Part shown: piece by piece, positions 50,908-59,662 of the stretch | Numbering within the stretch: position 1 is the stretch's first letter | How the letters are laid out: the number at the start of each line of letters is the position of its first letter | Made by a program: the position numbers and the translations under genes | Assembly (NCBI GenBank): GCA_023457895.1 | Contig: JAEXAY010000033.1 | Span: 1 to 64,000 of the forward strand | Source of the DNA: Pseudomonadota bacterium | GTDB lineage: Bacteria; Pseudomonadota; Alphaproteobacteria; Sphingomonadales; Sphingomonadaceae | Direction: 5' to 3' | Length of the DNA: 64,000 nt | The notes under the pieces: generated by a model | Databases searched by the model: none | Told to the model about the DNA's origin: nothing | Seen by the model: the letters and a program-made list of their open reading frames with translations, nothing else

Positions 50908-52464
50908 ATGAAAATTTCCCGCCACTTCATCCGCATTGGCAACCGCCGGGTCCATTATCGCAAGTCGGGCAACGGCCCGCCCCTGCTGATGATTCACCAG
51001 AGCCCGCGCAGTTCCGCCGAATATGAACCGCTGATGGAACAGTGGGGGCAGTATTTCACATGTATTGCGCCTGACTCTCCGGGGTTCGGACAATCCGACC
51101 CCCTCCCCGGCCATCCGGAAATAGCGGATTTCTCCAATGCGCTGATCGAATTGCTCGACGCTCTGGGTCTCCGGCAAGCGGCCGCGTACGGCTTCCATTC
51201 GGGCGGAATCATTCTGGTCAATGCCGCCCGGCTCCATCCCGGCCGTTTTACTTCGCTTGCGATCGGGGGCTATGCGATCTGGACGCCCGAAGAACGTGCA
51301 ATCTTCGATACCGACTATCTTCCGCCGTTCCAGCCCAGCGGCTATGGTGAGCATCTGACCTGGCTGTGGAACCGGATGCTGGAGCAGTCCTGGTTCTTTC
51401 CCTGGTTTGACGTTCGCAACGAGGCCCGCATGAGCGTTGCCCATGCCGATCTTCCCAGAATAGACGCCGCCATTCGCGACATGCTGGACAGCGGCGATGC
51501 CTACCGCGCCGGCTATGGTGCGGTGCTGCGTGCGCCCCGCGACATTCCAGGCCGGGACGAGGAAACCATCCCGACGCTCATCGCCGCCTATGACGGCGAT
51601 CCGCTGCAGCAGCATATGGCGCGGCTGGGGGAACTGCCTCCGAACTGGCGCGCAGAACCGGTCCGCACACCAGCCGCACTTCACCAGCTTTGCCTGGAGC
51701 ACCTGCGCAGTGCTCCGGCCGCACCCATTGCGGACATCAACGAGACCCGCGACGGAGGTTTCGTTCACGTCCGCAGCACCGGCTTTGACGGGCTCATCCA
51801 CTGGCAAGGGGATCCTCAGGCGCAACGGGTCATGATCCATGCGCCGGGCCGCTCGGTGGAACTTGTCGAAGCCAGCGGCATGCTGGCCATAGACCTTCCG
51901 GGTCATGGTCTCAGCGATGGATGGAGCGAAGGTTTCACGCCCTCCTTCGATGACTGGAGTGCAGTCGCTGCCGAAGCAATCAGCGCGCTCAGCAAGACCG
52001 GCAATGCGTTGATCATCGGAGAAGGCTTCTCGGCCTTGCTCGCGGCCGCCGCCGCCAGCCGCTTGGGAGCCGGAGCTTGGGGCGGGACCGCAGCCCATAT
52101 TCCGCTTTCGGACGCCAGCGCCGCGTGGGCCGAACAAGCTATACCCAACCCGGCGCCGGACCGCCACGGCAGTTACCTCAACGCCGCTTGGAACGCGGTG
52201 CGCGCAAGCCACTTCTTCTGGCCATGGTTCGACGCCCGCGCCGCGAATGCAATTCCGTTTGCGCCGGCGGATATTGCACCGGAGGCGCTGGCACGCGAAC
52301 ATAGAAGCCTCATTCGCGGCCGCTCGGCGAGAGACCTGATGCGGGCTCTCGCGGCGGTTGATCGTGAGGCCATCGTCGCGGCGGCACCGCGCCTCGAACG
52401 ATGGGAACGGGCGGACTGGGCAGCATCACGCACCGACTTATGGAGCCCGGCCGGTGCGCCATGA
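50908..52464 (+). CDS. Tandem alpha/beta-hydrolase protein with degenerate second domain
   Basis: 518 aa from ATG 50908, the natural start of the fold (HFIRIGNRRVHYRKSG). There is no Shine-Dalgarno; the operator ends eight bases upstream, so the mRNA may be leaderless. Domain 1 (about 1-270) has the oxyanion strand LLMIHQSP, APDSPGFGQSD and the nucleophile elbow GFHSGG. Domain 2 (about 290-500) repeats the fold (LAIDLPGHGLSD), but its elbow reads GEGFSA, so the Ser is gone. Both halves share an FF(W)PWFD(V/A)R motif in the cap, showing internal duplication. It is an esterase or C-C/C-N hydrolase of unknown substrate. Confidence 0.86.
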   Translation: MKISRHFIRIGNRRVHYRKSGNGPPLLMIHQSPRSSAEYEPLMEQWGQYFTCIAPDSPGFGQSDPLPGHPEIADFSNALIELLDALGLRQAAAYGFHSGGIILVNAARLHPGRFTSLAIGGYAIWTPEERAIFDTDYLPPFQPSGYGEHLTWLWNRMLEQSWFFPWFDVRNEARMSVAHADLPRIDAAIRDMLDSGDAYRAGYGAVLRAPRDIPGRDEETIPTLIAAYDGDPLQQHMARLGELPPNWRAEPVRTPAALHQLCLEHLRSAPAAPIADINETRDGGFVHVRSTGFDGLIHWQGDPQAQRVMIHAPGRSVELVEASGMLAIDLPGHGLSDGWSEGFTPSFDDWSAVAAEAISALSKTGNALIIGEGFSALLAAAAASRLGAGAWGGTAAHIPLSDASAAWAEQAIPNPAPDRHGSYLNAAWNAVRASHFFWPWFDARAANAIPFAPADIAPEALAREHRSLIRGRSARDLMRALAAVDREAIVAAAPRLERWERADWAASRTDLWSPAGAP

Positions 52465-52644
52465 TAAACGCGGCTTCAGATCATCGAAGCGCAGGCGCAA
52501 TAATCCAGCTATCGGATAAGGAGGAATCCCGTTGTCTCGATCGGCGCGCGCCCGGCCATAGGGACAGCGCGCATGGCAGCCTGCCCGAAACAGGCCGGAA
52601 ATGCGCGACCGCGCCTGTTCTGAACCAGCAAGTGGAGGCCCACA

Positions 52645-54039
52645 CTGTCTGACCCCCAGTCCCTTTTTGCGAAAATCTGGGATCGCCACGTTATCACCGG
52701 GCTCGCCGGTGGTGCCGACCTCGTAGCGATAGACCGGATATTCCTCCACGAACGCACCGGCGCTGCCGCGCTCAACAGCCTCAAGGCGGCGGGACGCCCC
52801 GTTGCCGACTCCTCGCGTATTTTTTGCGTGATGGATCATATCGTCGATACCCGCCCGGGCCGCGGCGACCAGACACTGATGCCCGGCGGTCAGGCCTTCA
52901 TTACCGAAACCCGGGCGGCAGCGCGGGACGCAGGCATAACCCTGTTCGATGTCACCGACCCCGATCAGGGCATTGTCCACGTGATTTCGCCGGAACTGGG
53001 GATCGTGCTTCCGGGTTGCACGCTGATCGCGCCGGACAGTCACACCTGCACACAGGGAGCGTTTGGGGCCCTTGCGTGGGGAATTGGGTCATCGGAGGCC
53101 GAGCACGCCATGGCTACCGGTACCCTGCGTCTGACACGACCGAACACCATGCGGGCCATCTTTACCGGAACATTGGGACCGGGCGTGACCCCCAAGGACA
53201 TGATCCTCACCCTGATTGCCCGCCACGGTGCCGGTGGCGGCAAGGGCTATGCCGTCGAATTTGCCGGAGAAGCCGTGACGGCACTGGACATGGAAGGGCG
53301 GATGACCCTTTGCAACATGGCCACGGAATTTTCGGCGATGACCGGAATGATTGCACCCGATCAAAAGACGTTCGACTGGATCAAAGGACGGCGTTACGCC
53401 CCATCGAGCGCGCTATTCGATCAGGCTGTGGCCGAATGGAAAACTCTTCCGTCCGACGATGGCGCCCCGTTTGACGCCGAGATCGTCATTGATGCCTCGG
53501 CTATCGAACCCATGGTCAGTTGGGGCACCTCGCCCGAACATAGCGTCGGAATTTCTGGCAGCATACCGCAGGACGCACCGGAACGGCCGCTCGGTTACAT
53601 GGGACTCAACGAAGGCCAGGCACTTGAAGGCCTGCCGATTGATGCAGCATTTATCGGCAGTTGCACCAATGGCCGTCTCTCCGATCTGCGCCGGGCAGCG
53701 GCCTTGCTCAAGGGGCGCCACGTCGCTCCCGGCGTCAAGGCACTCGTCGTGCCGGGATCAATGGCGGTACGCCGCGCCGCCGAAGCTGAGGGGCTGGACC
53801 GTATCTTTACCGCCGCTGGTTTCGAATGGCGGATGAGCGGTTGCTCGATGTGCTTTTTTGCCGGCGGTGAAAGTTTCCCCGCTGGTTCGCGCGTGATATC
53901 CTCGACCAACCGCAATTTCGAAGGGCGCCAGGGACCGAATATCCGTACCCATATTGCGAGCCCCGAAACGGTTGCTGCAAGCGCCATTGCCGGCCGGATC
54001 GCCGACCCGCGCAACTTCGCTCCGGAAGGTCAGGCCTGA
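52645..54039 (+). CDS. leuC: 3-isopropylmalate dehydratase-type large subunit (aconitase family), CTG start
   Basis: 464 aa when read from CTG 52645, which has GGAGG six bases upstream. An ATG at 52831 would remove about 62 residues that match the LeuC N-terminus (LFAKIWDRHVI, IDRIFLHE, AAGRPV). Ligands for the [4Fe-4S] cluster are C340 (IGSCTNGR), C400 and C403 (SGCSMC). It hydrates/dehydrates a branched hydroxy-dicarboxylate with the small subunit. With an HMG-lyase-type enzyme and CoA transferase next door, citraconate to (R)-citramalate (or a larger alkylmaleate) is more likely than leucine synthesis; no leuA or leuB is nearby. Confidence 0.9.
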   Translation: MSDPQSLFAKIWDRHVITGLAGGADLVAIDRIFLHERTGAAALNSLKAAGRPVADSSRIFCVMDHIVDTRPGRGDQTLMPGGQAFITETRAAARDAGITLFDVTDPDQGIVHVISPELGIVLPGCTLIAPDSHTCTQGAFGALAWGIGSSEAEHAMATGTLRLTRPNTMRAIFTGTLGPGVTPKDMILTLIARHGAGGGKGYAVEFAGEAVTALDMEGRMTLCNMATEFSAMTGMIAPDQKTFDWIKGRRYAPSSALFDQAVAEWKTLPSDDGAPFDAEIVIDASAIEPMVSWGTSPEHSVGISGSIPQDAPERPLGYMGLNEGQALEGLPIDAAFIGSCTNGRLSDLRRAAALLKGRHVAPGVKALVVPGSMAVRRAAEAEGLDRIFTAAGFEWRMSGCSMCFFAGGESFPAGSRVISSTNRNFEGRQGPNIRTHIASPETVAASAIAGRIADPRNFAPEGQA

Positions 54040-54659
54040 TGCCGCTACCATTCACCCGGCTGACCGCCATCGCGGCACCGCTGATCCGCGACAATATCGA
54101 CACCGACGCAATCATTCCTTCGCGCGAGATGACGAGCACCGGCAAGACCGGTCTCGCCGGTGGACTCTTTGCCGCGTGGCGTTATCTGACGCCCGGCGGA
54201 CGGGATCCCAACCCCGACTTCGTGCTTAATCAGCCGGGCTTTAATGGTGCCCAAATGCTGCTTGGCGGCAGTAATTTTGGCTGTGGGTCAAGCCGCGAAC
54301 ATGCGGTCTGGGCGCTCTCCGAATATGGTATCCGGGCTATCCTCGCGCCGAGTTTTGCGCCTATTTTTGCGGGAAATTGTACGCGCAACGGTATCGTTCC
54401 GGTCGCGCTGCCGGCGGACGTGATCGCCGAGATTGCTGCTGAGGGCGGCCCCGTCACCGTCGATCTAGAAACGCAAACCGTCAGTTTGAACGATGGCCGC
54501 AACTGGGCTTTCGAGATCGGTGCGGAAGCGCGCGCAATGCTGCTTGAAGGGCTCGATGCCATCGACCTGACCCTCAAGCACAAGGCGGAGATTGCTGCCT
54601 TTCAAGCAGCCGACCGGACAGAACGGCCATGGATTTATCTTGGAGATCAGACACAATGA
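54039..54659 (+). CDS. leuD: 3-isopropylmalate dehydratase-type small subunit
   Basis: 206 aa; the ATG overlaps the large-subunit stop by one base. APLIRDNIDTDAIIPSREM, GGSNFGCGSSREHAVWAL and APSFAPIFAGNCTRNGIVPV are LeuD landmarks. It forms the swivelling domain that completes the active site of the heterodimer. Cytoplasmic. The symbol denotes homology; the context points to a catabolic alkylmalate/alkylmaleate hydratase, as in citraconate or dimethylmaleate hydratases. Confidence 0.9.
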   Translation: MPLPFTRLTAIAAPLIRDNIDTDAIIPSREMTSTGKTGLAGGLFAAWRYLTPGGRDPNPDFVLNQPGFNGAQMLLGGSNFGCGSSREHAVWALSEYGIRAILAPSFAPIFAGNCTRNGIVPVALPADVIAEIAAEGGPVTVDLETQTVSLNDGRNWAFEIGAEARAMLLEGLDAIDLTLKHKAEIAAFQAADRTERPWIYLGDQTQ

Positions 54660-55588
54660 CCCGTATCCATATCAGCGAAGTGGGGCCGCGCGATGGCCTG
54701 CAAAGCATTGACCGGGTCATGCCGCTCGAAGCCAAGAAGGCATGGATTGCGGCCGAAGCGGCAGCGGGCGTGCCCGAAATCGAGGTAGGCAGCTTCGTAC
54801 CGCCATCGCTCCTGCCCCAGATGGCGGACACGGCCGAACTGATCGCCTTTGCACGCGGGATCGAGGGGTTGTCGGTGGCCGCCCTCATTCCCAATCTCAA
54901 GGGCGCCGAACGCGCGATCGCAGCCGGCGCCGAAAAAATGTCGATTCCCTTTTCGATGTCTGAAACCCACAGCCTGAAAAATGTCCGCAAGGATCATGCG
55001 GCCATGGTGGCGGAAATTCGCGCAGTCGCCGATCTCGTTGCCGCGCAGCCCGAGGAAAGCCGTCCACATTTCGAGGTGGGGCTGGCAACCGCGTTTGGGT
55101 GTACAATCGAAGGACCGGTGAACGAGGACAATGTCGTGCGCCTCGCCGCTGCGGCCATCGAAGCGGGCGCGGTGGAAGTCGGCCTGTCGGACACGACCGG
55201 TTATGCCAACCCCGCCCAGGTCAAGCGCCTCGTGCGCCGCGTCAAGGCGGAGGTTGGTGCCGACAAGCTCAATACGCTCCATCTTCACAATACGCGCGGC
55301 CTTGGCCTCGCCAATGCGCTTGCCGGACTTGAGGAAGGCATCACCACTTTGGATGCGTCGCTGGGAGGACTTGGCGGCTGCCCCTTTGCGCCCGGAGCAT
55401 CGGGCAATATCGTTACGGAGGATCTGGTTTTCATGCTTGAAGCCATGGGTTTTGAAACGGGTATCGACCTGCAGAAACTGCTGCAGGTGCGCAATATCAT
55501 CGCGGACGCGCTGCCGGGCGAACCGATCTACGGCTTCACCCCGGACGCCGGCCTGCCCCTCGGTTTCAGCCAGGGAGAAGCAGCATGA
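54656..55588 (+). CDS. HMG-CoA lyase-family enzyme (candidate (R)-citramalyl-CoA lyase)
   Basis: 310 aa from ATG 54656 (ATGA overlap with the small subunit). TIM-barrel lyase with EVGPRDGLQ at 8-16, metal-binding HLHNTRG (about 209-215) and the loop GGLGGCPFAPGASGN with the catalytic Cys242. It is as short as bacterial HMG-CoA lyases. It cleaves a 3-hydroxy-acyl-CoA to acetyl-CoA plus an oxo acid. In Chloroflexus, (R)-citramalyl-CoA lyase belongs to this family and sits beside a class III CoA transferase, the same arrangement as here. Confidence 0.9.
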   Translation: MTRIHISEVGPRDGLQSIDRVMPLEAKKAWIAAEAAAGVPEIEVGSFVPPSLLPQMADTAELIAFARGIEGLSVAALIPNLKGAERAIAAGAEKMSIPFSMSETHSLKNVRKDHAAMVAEIRAVADLVAAQPEESRPHFEVGLATAFGCTIEGPVNEDNVVRLAAAAIEAGAVEVGLSDTTGYANPAQVKRLVRRVKAEVGADKLNTLHLHNTRGLGLANALAGLEEGITTLDASLGGLGGCPFAPGASGNIVTEDLVFMLEAMGFETGIDLQKLLQVRNIIADALPGEPIYGFTPDAGLPLGFSQGEAA

Positions 55589-56685
55589 ATACCCCGCAAC
55601 CGCTCGCCGGGATCAAGGTCATCGAGTTCACCCACATGGTTATGGGGCCCGCCGCCGGAGCCATTCTCGCATCGCTCGGCGCCGATGTGACCCGTGTGGA
55701 GCCTCTGGAAGGCGACAAGACCCGCACGCTGCTTGGGTCCGGCGCGGGCTATTTCCCCATGTATAACCGGCATAAGAAAAGCATCAGCCTTGATCTCAAA
55801 TCACCCGATGGGATCGCCACAGCCAAGGCATTGATCGAAGAAGCCGATGTGCTGATTGAGAATTTCCGTCCCGGGGCACTCGACAAGCTCGGTCTTGGCT
55901 ACGAAGCCCTGAGCACGGTCAATCCACGGCTCATCTATTGTTCGGCCAAGGGCTTTCTGCCGGGGCCTTATGAACAGCGCACCGCGCTCGATGAGGTGGC
56001 GCAGATGATGGGCGGCCTTGCCTATATGACCGGTCCGCCGGGACGCCCGTTGCGCGCGGGGACCAGCGTGATCGACGTAACCGGCGGCATGTTCGGCGTG
56101 ATTGGTGTGCTTGCGGCACTGGAAGAACGGCATCGCACGGGTAAAGGGCAACTCGTCCAGACGTCGCTGTTTGAAACCACGGTCTATCTTGTGGGACAGC
56201 ATATGGCGCAATTCGCGGTTACCGGAAAACCCGCCAGTCCGATGCCGGCACGCATATCCGCATGGGCGATCTATGACGTGTTCGAAACAAAGGACGAACC
56301 GATCTTCATCGGTGTTGTCACCGATGGCCTGTGGGAAAAATTCTGCAAATTGTTCGGTCTGGACGATCTGTGGGCAGATGAGTCCCTGCGCAAGAATAAT
56401 GAGCGTGTCATGCGGCGCGATGACATCTTACCGCAGATCCGCGCGCTTATCGCCACCTTTACCCGCGACGAGGTGATCGCGCGGCTGGAAGGCACCGGCC
56501 TCCCCTTCGCGCCTATCGGAAAACCGGAAGACCTGTTTGAAGACCCCCATCTCGTCGCTTCCGGCCTGTTCGAGGATGTCGAACTGCCCGATGGCCGTAC
56601 TACGCAACTCCCCGGCCTTCCGATTGCCTTCGATGGCCGACTGACCGCACGCCCGTCCAAATTGCCGCCGCCCGGACAAGCGTGA
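55585..56685 (+). CDS. Class III CoA transferase (CaiB/BaiF) 3
   Basis: 366 aa; ATGA overlap with the lyase. The opening GIKVIEFTHMVMGPAAGAILASLGADVTRVEP is the family signature, and the catalytic Asp is in RTALDEVAQMMGG. It is the last gene of the rightward operon from 50908. It probably activates the hydroxy-acid made by the LeuCD-type hydratase, for example with succinyl-CoA as donor, to feed the lyase. Confidence 0.93.
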   Translation: MNTPQPLAGIKVIEFTHMVMGPAAGAILASLGADVTRVEPLEGDKTRTLLGSGAGYFPMYNRHKKSISLDLKSPDGIATAKALIEEADVLIENFRPGALDKLGLGYEALSTVNPRLIYCSAKGFLPGPYEQRTALDEVAQMMGGLAYMTGPPGRPLRAGTSVIDVTGGMFGVIGVLAALEERHRTGKGQLVQTSLFETTVYLVGQHMAQFAVTGKPASPMPARISAWAIYDVFETKDEPIFIGVVTDGLWEKFCKLFGLDDLWADESLRKNNERVMRRDDILPQIRALIATFTRDEVIARLEGTGLPFAPIGKPEDLFEDPHLVASGLFEDVELPDGRTTQLPGLPIAFDGRLTARPSKLPPPGQA

Positions 56686-56983
56686 TGCGTGGCAGTGGCA
56701 CTGATCGCCGGATCACCGCCGCTGCCAGCATATTGAGGCGAAATGTCATGCTTGAACAGCATGGCTTCGGCCGCAAGAAGCTTTCGTCCGCCTGCCGACG
56801 CGCGCCCAGATTAGTGCTGGCCCTATATCCGACAGGCAAATAAATTTGCTTCTTTTCCCCAAGTCGGCGCGGCTCCCGTCAGTTTACTGACCGAATACCC
56901 GAAGCGGGAGATGCCTCTGCCCGCTCGTTGACGCATCAGCGCCCGCCGGCCTCCGGCACCAACTATCAAAGGCTATAGTGAAC
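56686..56983. other. 298-base intergenic region before TonB receptor 3
   Basis: No supported gene: a 52-codon open frame at 56685-56843 has no ribosome site or recognisable composition. A perfect inverted repeat GTCAGT-TT-ACTGAC lies at 56878-56891 and could be an operator. The common operator is absent, so receptor 3 is probably outside that regulon. Confidence 0.4.
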
Positions 56984-59560
56984 ATGATCAAATCTGACTG
57001 GCTCCATTCGACCGCGTGCATCAGTGCTCTGCTGCTCGGCAGCATCGCATTCGCCCCAGCCGCCCACGCTCAGGAAGCGCCCGAAACACCCGATACGACC
57101 GTTGAAGCCGAAGCGGGTGTAGCCGGGCCTGATATCGTGGTAACCGGCACGCGTAAACGCACGGAAGACGCACAGACTGTCCCGATTGCCATTACGGCCT
57201 TTTCGGCCGACGATCTGACCAAGCGCAACATCAGCAATCTCGCGGACCTGTCCAACTCGACGCCGGGCGTCGCGATTACCTCGATTGCCGGCGGTACGGC
57301 GCAGAATATCTATATTCGCGGTCTTGCACCGGGTAACACGGCCAATGACCTCAATGTCGACGCAAATGTCGGCGTGTTCATCGATGGCATTTACCAGACG
57401 AGCCGCAACACGCTCGACATGATCTCCGTCCTCGATGTGGGTCAGATCGATATCGCCAAAGGACCCCAGAGTGCCCTTTTCGGCCGCTCGACCTTTGCCG
57501 GTGCGATGTCGATTGCGACGCGCACACCCGCCAGGAATTTTGAAGGCTCGGTTTCCGCGACTATCGGCTCGGACGAAGACCGCCGCATTCGCGGCTCGAT
57601 TTCGGCACCGATTGGCGACACGCTGGCTGTGCGCCTGTCTGCAGGCTACCTCACCTATGACGGCTTCGGCACCAATGCGGCAAATCGCGACGACAACCTC
57701 AGCGGCACTGAAAAATATGCGGTTTCCGGCGCCCTGCGTTTCGAACCGACCGACAATTTCACCGCAACCCTGTCGGGTTTCCTGACCCGGTCCAGCACCG
57801 AAATGTCGGCACTGACTCTCTTGCCGCTCGACCTGTTCAACTGCGGCACGGTGAACCCCGCAACCGGTTTCAATACGCTCTATTGCGGTTCGCTCCCCGC
57901 CCAGCGTGTGAGCGACATCAGCCCAAACATTCTCAACACGGTGGCCAAGACGCGGCAGGCCGCCCTTGAACTCGACTGGGAACTGGGTGTTGCCAAGATT
58001 GTCAGCGTGACCGGGTTTACCGGTGCCGAGAACCGTTCTCACAACGACTACGACGGCAGCAGTGCTGGCACAACGTTTGGCGTTTGCGATCTGGGGAACG
58101 CCTGTTTCCCGTTCGGTCCTTACAGCAGACTGATCAAGGTCAATACCGGCGTGCGCTCACTCGAAAAGGTCCGCACCTTCAGCCAGGAAATTCGCCTGCA
58201 GTCGGATAACAGCTCGCCCTTCCAGTGGATGTTTGGCGGCAATTATTTTAACTCGCGCATTCCGCTCTCCGGAAGCGGTCTCACCACCTATGCGCCCGGC
58301 CTGACGATTGCGGATCGCCTGGTACAAGTCGCCCCCGTCAACCCCGCGCCTACCGGGGCAGGCGCCTATGACTTCACTGCCAACCCCTATATCGTCTCGG
58401 ATCCGCACAATCCGCTCTATATGAACTATACTGCGTCGAGCACCAAAACCATGTCGATTTTCGGATCGCTCGGTTATCGCTTCGGTGATCTGCGCGTGAC
58501 GGCCGAAGGACGGTACAACGTCGATCGCAAGCGGGCACGCACCCACAGCATCCCCAACCCGCTCAGCATGCCCGGTCTCGCCCAGCCGATCCCAACGATG
58601 GATGCGCCGGAAGCTGGCCTGTTCCCGGTGCTGAGCCGCCCCTACGCCAGGACGTTCAACGCCTTCACCCCGCGCTTCACCGTGGATTACCAGGCGACGA
58701 ACGACATCATGCTTTACGCGTCGGTCGCCAAGGGCGTGCGTTCGGGCGGTTTCAACACCGCCAACCCGGTTAGCCCGACAGGGATTCTGGCCGATGAAGT
58801 GTCCTATGACCAGGAATATAACTGGACCTATGAAGCCGGCTTCAAGAGCCGCCTGTTCGATCGGCGGCTGTTGCTCAATGCTTCGGTCTTCCACGTTGAC
58901 TGGACGAATGCGCAGATTTCGGCCTTCACCCTCAACCCCACGGCCGCAAATCCCGTGCGCATCGTTCGCAACGCGGGCAACATCCAGGCAACCGGCTTTG
59001 AAGCTCAGGCGGAATACAGCATCGGCGACATGTTTGCCGTCGGTGGCAGCATGATCTATTCAAACCCCAAGTTCCAGGCCGGTGCCTATGACGGATCGAC
59101 CATTACGCAGTGCGTTATGCCCGATCTTACCGCAGCGCCCGGATGCAAGGTCATTACGATCGAGCGGGCCAACGGCACCACTGCGACGGTTGCATCGCTG
59201 GAGGGCAATCGCCCGCAACGCTCCGTCAAGCTCCAGTGGAATGCCTATGCAACCGCGGCTGTTCCGCTTAACCAGGACTGGGACCTGACCGGCCGCGTCG
59301 ATGTGAGCTACACCGGCCCGGCGTATAACAACCAGATCAACACGTCCTATTTCGGTGAACGGACGCTGACCAATGTTCGTATTGGCGCGGAATCTGCCAA
59401 CTATAGCGTGGCCTTCTGGGTCAACAACCTGTTCGACAAGACATATGCGTCGAACTCGATCAACCAGCCGCGCGCGGGTTATCCCTTCGCGTTCAGCATT
59501 CCCGAAATCTTTCTGGGAGAAACCCGCCGGTTCGGCGTAACCGCGTCGGCCAAATTCTGA
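56984..59560 (+). CDS. TonB-dependent outer-membrane receptor 3
   Basis: 858 aa from ATG 56984; an in-frame GTG two codons earlier (56978) has slightly better spacing to AAAGG and is possible. Signal peptide ISALLLGSIAFAPAAHAQ, plug entry DIVVTGTRKRTEDAQTVPIAI, plug motif ISVLDVGQIDIAKGPQSALFGRSTFAG, barrel ending in VTASAKF. Several Cys pairs occur in predicted loops (NCGT...YCGS, CDLGNACF). It imports an unknown substrate. It is followed by a strong intrinsic terminator, so it is monocistronic. Confidence 0.93.
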   Translation: MIKSDWLHSTACISALLLGSIAFAPAAHAQEAPETPDTTVEAEAGVAGPDIVVTGTRKRTEDAQTVPIAITAFSADDLTKRNISNLADLSNSTPGVAITSIAGGTAQNIYIRGLAPGNTANDLNVDANVGVFIDGIYQTSRNTLDMISVLDVGQIDIAKGPQSALFGRSTFAGAMSIATRTPARNFEGSVSATIGSDEDRRIRGSISAPIGDTLAVRLSAGYLTYDGFGTNAANRDDNLSGTEKYAVSGALRFEPTDNFTATLSGFLTRSSTEMSALTLLPLDLFNCGTVNPATGFNTLYCGSLPAQRVSDISPNILNTVAKTRQAALELDWELGVAKIVSVTGFTGAENRSHNDYDGSSAGTTFGVCDLGNACFPFGPYSRLIKVNTGVRSLEKVRTFSQEIRLQSDNSSPFQWMFGGNYFNSRIPLSGSGLTTYAPGLTIADRLVQVAPVNPAPTGAGAYDFTANPYIVSDPHNPLYMNYTASSTKTMSIFGSLGYRFGDLRVTAEGRYNVDRKRARTHSIPNPLSMPGLAQPIPTMDAPEAGLFPVLSRPYARTFNAFTPRFTVDYQATNDIMLYASVAKGVRSGGFNTANPVSPTGILADEVSYDQEYNWTYEAGFKSRLFDRRLLLNASVFHVDWTNAQISAFTLNPTAANPVRIVRNAGNIQATGFEAQAEYSIGDMFAVGGSMIYSNPKFQAGAYDGSTITQCVMPDLTAAPGCKVITIERANGTTATVASLEGNRPQRSVKLQWNAYATAAVPLNQDWDLTGRVDVSYTGPAYNNQINTSYFGERTLTNVRIGAESANYSVAFWVNNLFDKTYASNSINQPRAGYPFAFSIPEIFLGETRRFGVTASAKF

Positions 59561-59573
59561 CACCCATAAGATA

Positions 59574-59605
59574 ATCGCGGCACGCTTTCCCGAGCGTGCC
59601 GCGAT
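59574..59605 (+). terminator. First hairpin after TonB receptor 3
   Basis: ATCGCGGCACGCT and its complement form a perfect 13-bp stem with a 6-base loop, 13 bases after the stop. Confidence 0.7.
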
Positions 59606-59620
59606 GACCGGAGATTTGAG

Positions 59621-59653
59621 CCGGCGCGAATTTGGTTCGCGCCGGTTTTTTTT
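59621..59653 (+). terminator. Intrinsic terminator after TonB receptor 3
   Basis: CCGGCGCGAA-TTTGG-TTCGCGCCGG is a perfect 10-bp stem with a 5-base loop, followed by eight T residues. A textbook rho-independent terminator, 10 bases before the convergent MDR stop. Confidence 0.9.
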
Positions 59654-59662
59654 CGGAAAATC

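Noticed and set aside
52461..52652. 63-codon open frame between the hydrolase and LeuC genes, with ATGA overlap
   Set aside because: The encoded peptide has no recognisable protein-like pattern and overlaps the LeuC start; a strong AAGGAGG at 52518-52524 is followed only by a 9-codon frame from TTG. Could be a leader, but support is too thin.
52645..54659. Leucine biosynthesis
   Set aside because: Although LeuC and LeuD are recognisable, no leuA or leuB is nearby and the operon contains a lyase and a CoA transferase, so a catabolic role is more likely.
56966..58042. Long minus-strand open frame (358 codons) opposite TonB receptor 3
   Set aside because: It is a shadow of the receptor gene in GC-rich DNA; no ribosome site or domain pattern. 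The same holds for other long antisense frames, for example 10901-11695 and 29863-31053.
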